Assembly: GCA_007118855.1 (NCBI GenBank)
Contig: SKQU01000205.1
Location: 1-42,638, forward strand
DNA length: 42,638 bases
Reading direction: 5' to 3'
Source: Spirochaetaceae bacterium
GTDB lineage: Bacteria; Spirochaetota; Spirochaetia; DSM-27196; SLST01
The notes under the pieces were generated by a model. That model was not told the origin of the DNA. It worked only from the letters and a program-made list of their open reading frames with translations, and did no database searches. Of this stretch, positions 1 to 8,259 are shown piece by piece (position 1 is the first letter of the stretch; each line of letters opens with the position of its first letter). Both the position numbers and the translations under genes were made by a program.

Positions 1-2349
1 CCGGATCTGACCTACGAGGACTTCCTGGGGTTCCACCGGACCTGTTACCATCCGTCGACCGCGCGGATCTTCCTGTACGGCAACATACCCACCGACCACT
101 ACCTCGAGCTGCTGGACCGCTCCTTTCTCTCTCATTTCGGGAGGCTGGAGATCGCGCTGGAGGTTCCCGACCAGCCGCGCTGGGAGAGTCCGCGGGAGCT
201 CGTCGTGACCTGTCCCTCCGACGGCCCTGAGGGTCCCACGTCGATCACGGTGAGCTGGCTCCTGGACACCGTGACCGAGCCGGCAAACCTGATCGCGCAC
301 GAGCTTCTGTCCTACGTCCTGCTCGGCACCAGCGCCGGTCCGCTGCGCCGCGCCCTGATCGAGTCGGGGCTGGGGGAGGATCTCTCGGCGCCCACGGGGC
401 TGGAAACCGATCTGAAAGAGATGGTCTTTGGCGTGGGGCTGCGCGGCACGAGCCCGCAGAAGAAGGCGGAGGTCGAAGCGCTCGTGCTCGACTCGCTCGC
501 AGCCGTCGCCGAGGAGGGGATTGAGGCGGACATCGTTGAGGCGGCGTTGCGCAAGGTCGAGTTCCGTAACCGCGAGATCAAGGGCGGCGGTCCCAACGGG
601 CTGCGGCTGATGAACAGGGCGCTTCGCGGCTGGCTGCACGGCGCCGCACCGGATGAGACGATGCGCTTCGAGGAGCCTTTCGAGGCCCTGCGACGGGAAG
701 CCGCGGCCGACTCCCGGTTCTTCGAGAAGCTCATCGTCGGCTCACTGCTGGAGAACCGTCACCGCGTGACGGTGACCGTGCGACCGGATCCCGAAAAGGC
801 CGACCGTGAGCGCGCCGCGGTCACCGCGCGGCTTGCAGACATCGCGGCCGGCATGACCGAAGCCGACCGGGACCAGCTGCGCAGGCAGCAGGAGGAGCTC
901 GAGCGGCTGCAGTCCGCACCGGATCCTCCGCAGGCCGTCGCGAAGATCCCGTTCCTGAGCGTGGGCGATCTGCCCGCGAAGGTCGAGGTTATCCCCACCG
1001 AAACGAGACACGTTGACGGCGCGCCGCTGGTCTACCACGATGTGTACACCAACGGGGTCGTCTACCTCGATCTGGTCTTCGACATCTCCCGACTGCCGAC
1101 CGAGCTGCTTCCCTACGTGCCGCTCTACGTCGATGCGATCGGCGAGCTCGGACTGCCCGGTCGCAGCTACGACGAGGTCGCCACCGAGATCGCGCTCAGG
1201 ATGGGCGGATTCGGGAGCTACTGCGAAGCGGGGCTGCCGGCAGGAGAGGCCGGGAGTGCCGAACGATTCATCGTGTTCCGGATCAAGACCCTCGATTCGA
1301 CCGTGGAGGACGCGCTCGAGCTCGTGCTGAAGCTGCTCCTCGAGACACCCTTCGGCAATACCGAGCGGCTCGACGATCTCGTCAAGGAAGCGAAGAGCGG
1401 CATGAGCGGTGCCGTGCTGCCTGCCGGTCATCATTTCGCCGCTGTCCGGGCCGCCCGGGCGTTCTCGGACGCGGATCGCTACGAGGAGCAGTGGCGCGGC
1501 GTAACGCAGCTGCTCTTCGTCCACGAGCTTGCGGCGAGTCCCGTCGGCTCGTCGAGCGAAGCACTCGCGCGGATAGCCGACGCCGTGATTCGCCGGCCCA
1601 ACGTCACGGTGAATCTCACCTGCGCAGCCGACGCGGCGGCGGCCGTGACCCCGCCGCTCACGCGGCTCCTGGACGGGTTGCCCCACGGACCCGCGGACTC
1701 GCCGCTCGCCGACGAGCCGCCGTCTGCCGTTCAGTCGGGGCGCGCCGATCCGCCGGCATTCGAGTCGCTCATCGTTCCTTCGGATGTCGCCTACGTCGCC
1801 GCCGCGTGTCGCGGAGGACGCTACGGCTCGCCGCGCTCCGTGCACGAGGAGGTGCTCGCGCATCTGCTTCGCACCGGGTTTCTCTGGGAAGTCATCCGGA
1901 TGAAGGGCGGCGCCTACGGCGCGAACGCGAGCGCGCGCGGGCTCGACGGGGTGTTCGGGTTCTGGTCGTACCGCGACCCCCGGATCACGGGCACGCTCAC
2001 CGCATTCCGGGCCGGCCTTGAGCGTCTGGCCGATGCTCCCGTCCCGGATCGCGAGCTCGAGCTTGCCGTCATCGGGGTCACCGGCCATCACATCAGACCG
2101 CTGTCGCCCGGAGAGAAAGGCATCGTGGCGCTGCGTCGGCACCTCTACGGCGTGACCGACGCGATGCGCCAGGAGAGTCACGAGAGACTGCTCGCAACGA
2201 CCCCGGCCGACCTCCGGCGGGCGGCGGCCGGACTGCTCGAGGCGATGACCGACGCGCGAGTCGTGGTCGTCGCCGGAACACAGGCGGTATCGCAGGCGGC
2301 GGACGAGGTGCCCGGACTCGCCGAGCATCAGACCATTCTGCCGCTGTAG
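1..2349 (+). CDS. M16C (presequence protease-type) zinc peptidase, 5' truncated by window edge
   Basis: The reading frame is open from base 1, so the start lies outside the window; 782 codons are present. Full M16C proteins (PreP, falcilysin type) are about 970-1000 residues, so roughly the first 200, including the inverted zinc motif HxxEH, are missing here. What remains is typical: the FRNREIKGGGPNGL stretch of the linker region, the long helical segment near codons 270-310, and the C-terminal RMKGGAYGANAS motif, matching the (V/M)KGGAYG substrate-clamp signature of the family. Family knowledge: two-lobed metallopeptidases that degrade unfolded peptides of up to about 65 residues inside a closed chamber. 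No signal peptide can be judged. The next gene starts seven bases after the stop with its ribosome site overlapping this stop, so they are probably cotranscribed. Family call is firm; substrate is unknown. Confidence 0.9.
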   Translation, partial: PDLTYEDFLGFHRTCYHPSTARIFLYGNIPTDHYLELLDRSFLSHFGRLEIALEVPDQPRWESPRELVVTCPSDGPEGPTSITVSWLLDTVTEPANLIAHELLSYVLLGTSAGPLRRALIESGLGEDLSAPTGLETDLKEMVFGVGLRGTSPQKKAEVEALVLDSLAAVAEEGIEADIVEAALRKVEFRNREIKGGGPNGLRLMNRALRGWLHGAAPDETMRFEEPFEALRREAAADSRFFEKLIVGSLLENRHRVTVTVRPDPEKADRERAAVTARLADIAAGMTEADRDQLRRQQEELERLQSAPDPPQAVAKIPFLSVGDLPAKVEVIPTETRHVDGAPLVYHDVYTNGVVYLDLVFDISRLPTELLPYVPLYVDAIGELGLPGRSYDEVATEIALRMGGFGSYCEAGLPAGEAGSAERFIVFRIKTLDSTVEDALELVLKLLLETPFGNTERLDDLVKEAKSGMSGAVLPAGHHFAAVRAARAFSDADRYEEQWRGVTQLLFVHELAASPVGSSSEALARIADAVIRRPNVTVNLTCAADAAAAVTPPLTRLLDGLPHGPADSPLADEPPSAVQSGRADPPAFESLIVPSDVAYVAAACRGGRYGSPRSVHEEVLAHLLRTGFLWEVIRMKGGAYGANASARGLDGVFGFWSYRDPRITGTLTAFRAGLERLADAPVPDRELELAVIGVTGHHIRPLSPGEKGIVALRRHLYGVTDAMRQESHERLLATTPADLRRAAAGLLEAMTDARVVVVAGTQAVSQAADEVPGLAEHQTILPL

Positions 2350-2356
2350 GAGGACA

Positions 2357-2803
2357 ATGAAACGGGAATCTCAACGACTGACCTGCATCCTGCTCGCCCT
2401 GCTGGTCGCCTCGGCGCTTGGCGCGAACGAGGACGACCCGGCGCTCTACGCCGTGGGCGCGCTCGGCGCCTCGAGCCTCTACACGAGCTACTTCCTGCTC
2501 GGGACGCTTGCCGACGGATACGCCACCGCGGCCTATACCGCCTCGTTCACCGACGAGCTCGCGCGCGATCTGATCGGTCTCAGCCAATCGTCGATCGAGG
2601 CGCTCGAGCGCATCGTCTTGGACGAACGGATCGCGGCCGGCGATCGCGAGCTGCTGAGCCGGATGCTGCGCGCGCACGAGCTTCTCATCGCCCAGGCCTG
2701 GGGCCTGATCGCCTACGTCGAGGACGAGGAGGATACCGACGACTGGTTCCGTTACCGACGCGCGGCGTGGGACGCGATCAGGGACCTGCTCGGTCTCGAG
2801 TAG
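2357..2803 (+). CDS. Small secreted protein of unknown function
   Basis: 148 residues. The N-terminus has a basic start (MKRESQR), a hydrophobic run (CILLALLVASALGA) and then a polar mature part, which looks like a Sec signal peptide. There is a cysteine in the hydrophobic core but no proper lipobox. The mature part is acidic and predicted helical by eye (ELARDLIGLSQSSIEALERIV, LSRMLRAHELLIAQAWGLIAY), ending in a DEEDTDD acidic patch. AGGAGG at 2348-2353 overlaps the stop of the peptidase and sets the start. It lies between an M16C peptidase and the TRAP lipoprotein gene; the latter has its own promoter, so this gene goes with the peptidase. I recognise no family. A role in the same periplasmic space as the TRAP proteins is inference from position only. 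Confidence 0.8.
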   Translation: MKRESQRLTCILLALLVASALGANEDDPALYAVGALGASSLYTSYFLLGTLADGYATAAYTASFTDELARDLIGLSQSSIEALERIVLDERIAAGDRELLSRMLRAHELLIAQAWGLIAYVEDEEDTDDWFRYRRAAWDAIRDLLGLE

Positions 2804-2826
2804 AGCGAGGCGCCTGAATCGCAAGA

Positions 2827-2855
2827 TTGACAGGTGCCGAGCATACCCGTAGACT
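2827..2855 (+). promoter_or_regulatory. Sigma-70-like promoter of the tatT-tatP-tatQM operon
   Basis: TTGACA at 2827-2832, 17-base spacer, TAGACT at 2850-2855. The predicted start of transcription is about 2862, only some six bases before the tatT ATG, and no Shine-Dalgarno sequence is visible, so the mRNA would have almost no leader. Confidence 0.65.
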
Positions 2856-2867
2856 CTCATCCCGTAT

Positions 2868-3842
2868 ATGCGCCGTATTCACCCCTTCGTTCTGGTGATC
2901 TTCACTGCTCTCCTCCTCGTCCTGGTTGCCGGCTGCTCGATCAACCAGATCGCGGTGAACGCCCTCGCGAACGCGCTCGCCGGCGGCGAGGGCGACGAGG
3001 GGTCGGTGTTCACCGCCGACGACGACCCGGAGCTCGTGGGCGATGCCCTGCCCTTCGCCCTGAAGCTCTACGAGACGATTCTGGAACAGACTCCCGAGCA
3101 CGAGGAGCTCCTGCTCGCGACCGGCAGCGGCTTCGTCTCCTACGCGAACGCCTTCGTCGCGACCCCGGCGAGCATGCTCCCGTTCGAGGAGTGGGATCGC
3201 CGCGAGGCGATGCAGGCCCGCGCGAAGCGGCTCTACCTTCGCGGGCGTGAGTACCTCGTGCGGGGGCTCGAGGCGCGGTACGCCGGGTTTCGCGAGGCGT
3301 TGTTCGACGCCGACCGGCAGGCGGTCTTCGCCTACCTGGGCAGGATGCGGCGGGACGACGTTCCCTTTCTCTACTGGATAGGCGCGAGCTGGGTTGCCGC
3401 GTTCGCGCTCGACCCCTTCGATCTGGACCTCGCGTTCACCGTCACGAGGGCCGAACCGCTCATGCTGCGCGCGCTCGATCTCCACGAGGAGTTCAACGAC
3501 GGGGCGATCCACGACTTCCTCGTCCAGTACTACGCCGGGCTTCCGGATTCGATGGGCGGGGACAAGGCGAAGGCGGAGTACCATCACGCCCGCGCGCTCG
3601 AGATCGCCGCCGGACGGCTGGCCGGGCCCTACGTGAGTTACGCGGAGGCGGTCGTCATTCCCCGGCAGGACGTCGATCTGTTCGTCGACCTGATGAACCG
3701 GGCGCTCGCCGTTGATCCCGACGACCATCCTGCGGCTCGCCTGATAAACATTTTGACTCAACGGAAGGCGCGCTGGTACCTTCAGAACATCGAGGATTTC
3801 TTCCTGCTCGACTGGCCGGAAGACGAAGGAGAGGAGTTTTGA
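2868..3842 (+). CDS. tatT: TRAP-associated TPR lipoprotein (TatT family)
   Basis: 324 residues. A lipoprotein signal peptide ends in LVAG-C with the lipidated cysteine at residue 23. The rest is all-helical with repeated aromatic/alanine helices of the TatT (TPR-like) family, including YWIGASWVAAFALD and HDFLVQYYAGLPDSMGGDK, followed by KAEYHHARALEIA. In T. pallidum the homologue (Tp0956) forms a trimer of TPR proteins with a central pore and binds the DctP-like partner TatP; that partner is encoded immediately downstream here. The stop overlaps the TTG start of that gene, so they are translationally coupled. The protein should be lipid-anchored in the periplasm and help deliver hydrophobic ligand to the TRAP binding protein. 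The family assignment rests on length, lipobox, helical repeats and context; the ligand is not evident from sequence. Confidence 0.9.
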   Translation: MRRIHPFVLVIFTALLLVLVAGCSINQIAVNALANALAGGEGDEGSVFTADDDPELVGDALPFALKLYETILEQTPEHEELLLATGSGFVSYANAFVATPASMLPFEEWDRREAMQARAKRLYLRGREYLVRGLEARYAGFREALFDADRQAVFAYLGRMRRDDVPFLYWIGASWVAAFALDPFDLDLAFTVTRAEPLMLRALDLHEEFNDGAIHDFLVQYYAGLPDSMGGDKAKAEYHHARALEIAAGRLAGPYVSYAEAVVIPRQDVDLFVDLMNRALAVDPDDHPAARLINILTQRKARWYLQNIEDFFLLDWPEDEGEEF

Positions 3843-4828
3843 CCAGACGAGGCATGCTCACGGGTTTGCTCCTGATCGTCCTCTGTGCCGCCCCATCGGC
3901 CGCGCAGGAGATCAAGCTGGCAAGCGTCGCGCCGGAAGCGTCGCCGTGGGGACAGGCGCTGAACCGGATGGCCTCCGAGTGGAGCAGGATCTCCAACGGG
4001 CGCGTGCGGGTCCGTATCTACCACAATTCGATCGCCGGCGAAGAGGCGGATGTCATCCGCAAGATGCGCATCGGCCAGTTGCAGGCGGCCGTCCTGACGA
4101 GCGCCGGGATGAAGAATGTCGTGCCGGAGGTCTTCTCGGTGAGCGTGCCCTTCATGATCAGCTCAGAAGAAGAGCTCGAATACGTGATGGAACGGATCGA
4201 GCCGCAGCTGAACGAGGAGTTCGAGCGCAACCGCCTCCACGTCCTGGCCTGGTCGCACGCCGGCTGGATTCACTTCTTCAGCAAACAGCCGGTCACCTAT
4301 CCGGACGACCTCAAGCGACAGCGACTCGCGGCGAACCCCAACGATCAGGAGCTTCAGCAGGCATTCCGCATCATGGGGTATCGGCCCATTCCCATGCCGC
4401 AGCCCGATCTGCTCACGTCACTGAACAGCGGCATGGTCGATGCGTTCTATACCTCGCCGCTCGTGGCAGCCGGGTTCCAGTGGTTCGCTCTTGCTCCAAA
4501 CATGCTCGATCTCAAGGTCGCGCCCTTCCTGGGGGCGATCGTGATCACCGACGCCGCCTGGCGGCGTGTCCCGGACGCGATCAAGGACGAGCTCCTGAGA
4601 TCTGCCGACGTGGTGGCGAACCAGATCGACGACCAGATCCGCGATCTGGAACGCGAGGCGCTCGTGATGATGCGTCGCCACGGTCTGTCGGTCCAGGAGC
4701 TGAGCCCTGAGGTCCACGAGCTGTGGCGAGCCGACGTTGAGCAACACAGCCAGGCGATCCAGGAGGTATTCGACGCGGAGATGACCGCCCGGATCCAGCG
4801 AATCCTCGCCGAGTATCAAAGCCGCTGA
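3839..4828 (+). CDS. tatP: TRAP transporter solute-binding protein, DctP/TatP type
   Basis: 329 residues with a signal peptide (LLLIVLCAAPSAAQ) followed by the DctP opening EIKLASVAPEASPWGQAL. Further DctP landmarks: NGRVRVRIYHNSIAGEEADVI, the MRIGQLQAAVLTSAGM segment, the KRQRLAANPND stretch where family members carry the carboxylate-binding arginine, and NSGMVDAFYTSPL. The start is taken as TTG at 3839, overlapping the tatT stop (TTTTGA), because GGAGAGGAG lies just upstream; an ATG at 3854 is a possible alternative with poorer spacing. The protein binds solute in the periplasm and hands it to the membrane permease encoded next. In the T. pallidum homologue the ligand is thought to be hydrophobic; here that is inference from synteny. 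Confidence 0.93.
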   Translation: MTRRGMLTGLLLIVLCAAPSAAQEIKLASVAPEASPWGQALNRMASEWSRISNGRVRVRIYHNSIAGEEADVIRKMRIGQLQAAVLTSAGMKNVVPEVFSVSVPFMISSEEELEYVMERIEPQLNEEFERNRLHVLAWSHAGWIHFFSKQPVTYPDDLKRQRLAANPNDQELQQAFRIMGYRPIPMPQPDLLTSLNSGMVDAFYTSPLVAAGFQWFALAPNMLDLKVAPFLGAIVITDAAWRRVPDAIKDELLRSADVVANQIDDQIRDLEREALVMMRRHGLSVQELSPEVHELWRADVEQHSQAIQEVFDAEMTARIQRILAEYQSR

Positions 4829-6705
4829 TGAGCGACGCTCGACCCCGGTTCTTCAGGGTGCTCCGCGCCGTCGAATCGTGGGCGGGCGGGCTTGGACTGC
4901 TGCTGCTGGCGCTCCTTCCCATGATCGAGATCGTGGTCAGGATCGTGGCGGCCGGGGGAATCCCCGGCTACAACGCGTATCTGATCCATCTCGTGCTCTC
5001 CTGTGCCTTTCTCGGAGGCATGATCACCGCGCGCGAAGAGCGTCATCTCGCGATCACGGTCGCCGTCGACGCGCTGCCGCGGCATCTGCGCGACGCCGCC
5101 GGCGTGGCGCGGGCCTTCTTCTCGGCCGCGCTCGGATCGGCCTTCTTCTGGGTGTCGCTCTCCTTCGTGTTCATCGGGTTCGAGCCCCGGGCCAGGGTCG
5201 GAGTGTTTCCGGTGCATCTGTTTGCCGCCGTGATGCCGCTCGGGTTCCTCGTGATGACCGTGCGGTTCATGCTGCGTACGCCGCGGAGCGCGGTAGCGTG
5301 GATCGTTGCGGCGCTCGGCGTCCTGACCGGGACCTTCCTCGCCTCGCAGTCGCTCGCGGACATCGTCTACCTGCACGCGCCGGTGATCCCTGAGTTCGTC
5401 GACCGGGTCGTCGATCTCTGGTACCTCCTCGTGCCGGTTGTCTCGGTGCCGCTGATCGTGCTGCTCGTCGTAGCCGCCTTTCTCGGTGTGCCGCTGTTCA
5501 TCGTGCTCGGCGGGGTCGCGCTCCTGCTCTTCGCGCGCGACTTCGGCGCGCTCGCGGTCGTGGCGAACGAAGGCTACGAGATGCTGACCGGCGGGACGAT
5601 CCCCGCGATCCCGCTCTTCACGCTCGCCGGGTTCTTTCTGAGCGAAAGCCGGGCGGGGGAGCGCCTCGTGCGGCTCTTCCGCGCGCTGTTCGGATGGATG
5701 CCGGGAGGACTCGTGATCGCCGCGGTGCTCGCGAGCACCTTCTTCACGACCTTTACCGGCGCCTCCGGGGTGACGATCCTCGCGCTCGGCGGGCTGCTTT
5801 ACTACGTGCTCGCCGGAAGCGGAGCCTACGACGAGCGTTTTTCCACCGGCGTGCTGACCGGCAGCGGCAGCATCGGCCTCCTCTTTCCGCCGAGCCTCGC
5901 GCTGATCGTCTACGGGTCGATCGCTCAGGTCAGTATCTTCGACCTCTTCCTCGGCGGTATCCTGCCCGGTCTCCTGATGGTCGTTGCGATGTGCGCGGTG
6001 GGGGTCGTGGTCGCGATCCGCCGCGGCACGCCGTCGGTGCCCTTTGACGGTCGTGAGGCACTCGAGGCGCTCGCGGAGTCGGTCTGGGAGATTCTGCTGC
6101 CGGTGCTGATCGTCGTGGTCTACTTCACGGGTATCGCCACGCTCGTGGAGACCGCCGCGGTCGCCGTGTCCTACGTGATCGTCGTCGAGGTCGTGATTCG
6201 CCGGGAGATCGGCTACCGGCAGCTCGTAGACGTATCGCTCAAGGCGCTGACGATCATCGGCGGCGTGCTGATGATCCTCGCGCTCGCCCGCGCGCTCTCC
6301 TACTATATCGTGGATACTCAGCTGCCCGTGATGCTGCGCGACTGGGTGCAGACGGCAATCGCCTCACGGTTTGTCTTTCTGATGCTCGTCAACCTGGCGC
6401 TCCTGGTGGCCGGAATGTTCATGGATATCTTCGGGGCGATTCTCATCGTTGCGCCGCTCATCATCCCACTGGGACCGGTGTTCGGCGTCGACCCGGTGCA
6501 TCTGGGGATCATCTTCATCGCGAACATGGGAATCGGCTTCATCACGCCGCCGGTTGGGCTCAACCTCTTCCTCGCTGCCTATCGTTTCGAGATGCCGCTC
6601 GCGCGCATCTACCGCAACGTCGCGCCGTTCTTTCTCATTCAGCTCGCGATCGTCCTCGTCATCACCTACTGGCCGTGGCTGAGCACGGCGCTGCTCGGCC
6701 GGTAG
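4828..6705 (+). CDS. tatQM: Fused TRAP permease, DctQ-DctM (TatQM)
   Basis: 625 residues, an integral membrane protein. Roughly residues 1-165 form a DctQ-type four-helix small subunit (helix starting GLLLLALLPMIEIVV, then MITAREERHLAITV, typical of the QxxAREE-H region). Residues of about 190-625 are the DctM large permease with FFTTFTGASGVTILALGG, GSGSIGLLFPPSLALIVYG and NMGIGFITPPVGLNLFL. TRAP transporters use an ion gradient rather than ATP to import a solute given by the binding protein. The start ATG overlaps the tatP stop (TGATG), so the three genes are coupled. Fusion of Q and M in one chain is known in part of the family, including T. pallidum Tp0958. The gene ends two bases from a convergent gene; no terminator hairpin is seen between them. 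Confidence 0.95.
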   Translation: MSDARPRFFRVLRAVESWAGGLGLLLLALLPMIEIVVRIVAAGGIPGYNAYLIHLVLSCAFLGGMITAREERHLAITVAVDALPRHLRDAAGVARAFFSAALGSAFFWVSLSFVFIGFEPRARVGVFPVHLFAAVMPLGFLVMTVRFMLRTPRSAVAWIVAALGVLTGTFLASQSLADIVYLHAPVIPEFVDRVVDLWYLLVPVVSVPLIVLLVVAAFLGVPLFIVLGGVALLLFARDFGALAVVANEGYEMLTGGTIPAIPLFTLAGFFLSESRAGERLVRLFRALFGWMPGGLVIAAVLASTFFTTFTGASGVTILALGGLLYYVLAGSGAYDERFSTGVLTGSGSIGLLFPPSLALIVYGSIAQVSIFDLFLGGILPGLLMVVAMCAVGVVVAIRRGTPSVPFDGREALEALAESVWEILLPVLIVVVYFTGIATLVETAAVAVSYVIVVEVVIRREIGYRQLVDVSLKALTIIGGVLMILALARALSYYIVDTQLPVMLRDWVQTAIASRFVFLMLVNLALLVAGMFMDIFGAILIVAPLIIPLGPVFGVDPVHLGIIFIANMGIGFITPPVGLNLFLAAYRFEMPLARIYRNVAPFFLIQLAIVLVITYWPWLSTALLGR

Positions 6706-6707
6706 CC

Positions 6708-8249
6708 TCAGGCGAGCGGGAAGATCGCGACGACGAGCCACCCCAGAAAGAGCGCATTGCCTACCGCGTACGCCCAGGGGTCGTCCGCGATTCCCCCCAG
6801 GAGCGCGGTTGCGGCGAAGGCCACCGGCAGCGCCGGCAGGACGAGCGTGAGGAAGAAGAGCCCGTTGACGGTGAGCCCGGCGATCGCGAGCGCCGCGAGA
6901 ATGGGGAGCGTGTAGGCAAGATAGAGACCGACGCGATACCGCAGCGAAGCTTTTGCCTGCGCATACCCCGCCGCGAGTTGCCACGGCAGCATCGCGAGCG
7001 CCACAACCGGCCAGCGTGCCAGGCGCGAGGGGATGAGGATCCATTGCAGCGCGACGTGCTGGCTCATGAGCCCCGCGGCGAGCCACAGCAGAGCGAAGAG
7101 CCCGGCTCCCAGGACGATGCTGGCAAGCCGTGGACGAGAAGGCCTGAACCCCACGACAAGCCAGATCAGCCCGAAGACGAGGAACCAGAGCGCCGCGGCG
7201 CCGGCCACGAGCATCCCTCCGAGCTCCGCGACCGGCACCACGACGGCGATCGCCGCGAGCGCCCCGGTCGCGAGGAAGGGGGCGCCGATCATGGATGCAA
7301 TCCACCATCGCGCCCGGATCGCGGGCGCGCCGGCCGCTCCGCGACCGGCGCCGTGCGGCACGAGGCGGCGCACGTACGGACCGGCCGCCCAGGCTGTGAG
7401 CAGCCAGCCGACGAAGTGGAGCGCGTAGAGCAGGGCTCGTCGATCGGTGTAGGCCGGAATCCCGTCGCGCTCGACTGCGAACGCCCGGTCGAGCCAGTCG
7501 ACGACCGACTGCTGGCCGCGGTCGCTGAAGAGGATCGTCATATGCTCAACCCCGGGCACGATCTCCATCGCCCGGGCGGCCCCGGCGGCGAAGGCCCCCT
7601 TGGACTCTTCGGTGCCGCCGGCCTCCGCGAGGAGGCGTTCGGCGTTGGCCGCGAACCGCGGCTCGAGGCTGCCGGCCTGCAGAAAGAGGTTCCGTGGAAC
7701 TGCCTCGGTGAAGAGTGCTCCCGTCGGAGAGATCGCCACAACCGCGGCGAACACGTCCGGCCGTCTCGTGCCTGCGCGCATCGCGGCCCCGCTTCCCATC
7801 GAGTGACCCACGATCGCGATACGCCCCGGGTCGATCCCTTCGCGATCGATCAGCGCGGCGAGCGCCGCGTCCACGTTCTCCTGCAGCGCATCGCGTGACT
7901 CATCCAGGGGCCGGCGGTTCGCTCCATGCCCGGCGAAATCCCAGAGCATCACGCCGTATCCCGCGTAGGCGAGGCGGTACGCGTAGCCGAGCATGATCCG
8001 TCGCGAGGCGCCGAACCCGTGGGCGATGAGCACGCCCGGGACCCCGCCCCGGACCGGCGCGGCGGTCCCCTCCGGCGCGGCCGGCGGCAGCTGCACATGG
8101 GTCAGGGGCAGGGCACCTCCATGGCCGGCCCGCAGGTGCGTGATCTCGAGGTCGCGCGAAGGCGCGGTCACGATCCACCAGGCGCCGGCCACGAGTGCAA
8201 GGCCGAAGAGGGCGACCAGGAGGCGTGCCGCGTGAGGAAGCCGCGTCAT
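6708..8249 (-). CDS. Membrane-anchored alpha/beta hydrolase with C-terminal polytopic domain
   Basis: 513 residues. One N-terminal helix (about residues 9-28) is followed by an alpha/beta hydrolase core: oxyanion region LIAHGFGASRR, WDFAGHGAN, and the nucleophile elbow GHSMG with serine at residue 150. The histidine of GVEHMTI near residue 245 may complete the triad. From about residue 285 to the end there are some seven hydrophobic helices, ending in NALFLGWLVVAIFPLA. The hydrolase therefore appears tethered to, or fused with, a membrane domain of unknown role. The substrate cannot be read from the sequence; dienelactone hydrolase or peptidase S9-like esterase folds are the nearest general class. 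It is convergent with tatQM and lies ten bases downstream of the amidohydrolase gene on the same strand, so those two are probably one operon. Confidence 0.85.
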   Translation of the reverse strand: MTRLPHAARLLVALFGLALVAGAWWIVTAPSRDLEITHLRAGHGGALPLTHVQLPPAAPEGTAAPVRGGVPGVLIAHGFGASRRIMLGYAYRLAYAGYGVMLWDFAGHGANRRPLDESRDALQENVDAALAALIDREGIDPGRIAIVGHSMGSGAAMRAGTRRPDVFAAVVAISPTGALFTEAVPRNLFLQAGSLEPRFAANAERLLAEAGGTEESKGAFAAGAARAMEIVPGVEHMTILFSDRGQQSVVDWLDRAFAVERDGIPAYTDRRALLYALHFVGWLLTAWAAGPYVRRLVPHGAGRGAAGAPAIRARWWIASMIGAPFLATGALAAIAVVVPVAELGGMLVAGAAALWFLVFGLIWLVVGFRPSRPRLASIVLGAGLFALLWLAAGLMSQHVALQWILIPSRLARWPVVALAMLPWQLAAGYAQAKASLRYRVGLYLAYTLPILAALAIAGLTVNGLFFLTLVLPALPVAFAATALLGGIADDPWAYAVGNALFLGWLVVAIFPLA

Positions 8250-8259
8250 TGCGAGGATC

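Noticed and set aside
742-2328. Long minus-strand open frame (528 codons) opposite the M16C peptidase
   Set aside because: Arg/Gly/His-rich composition without any motif; the plus strand has clear peptidase motifs. A GC-rich antisense shadow.
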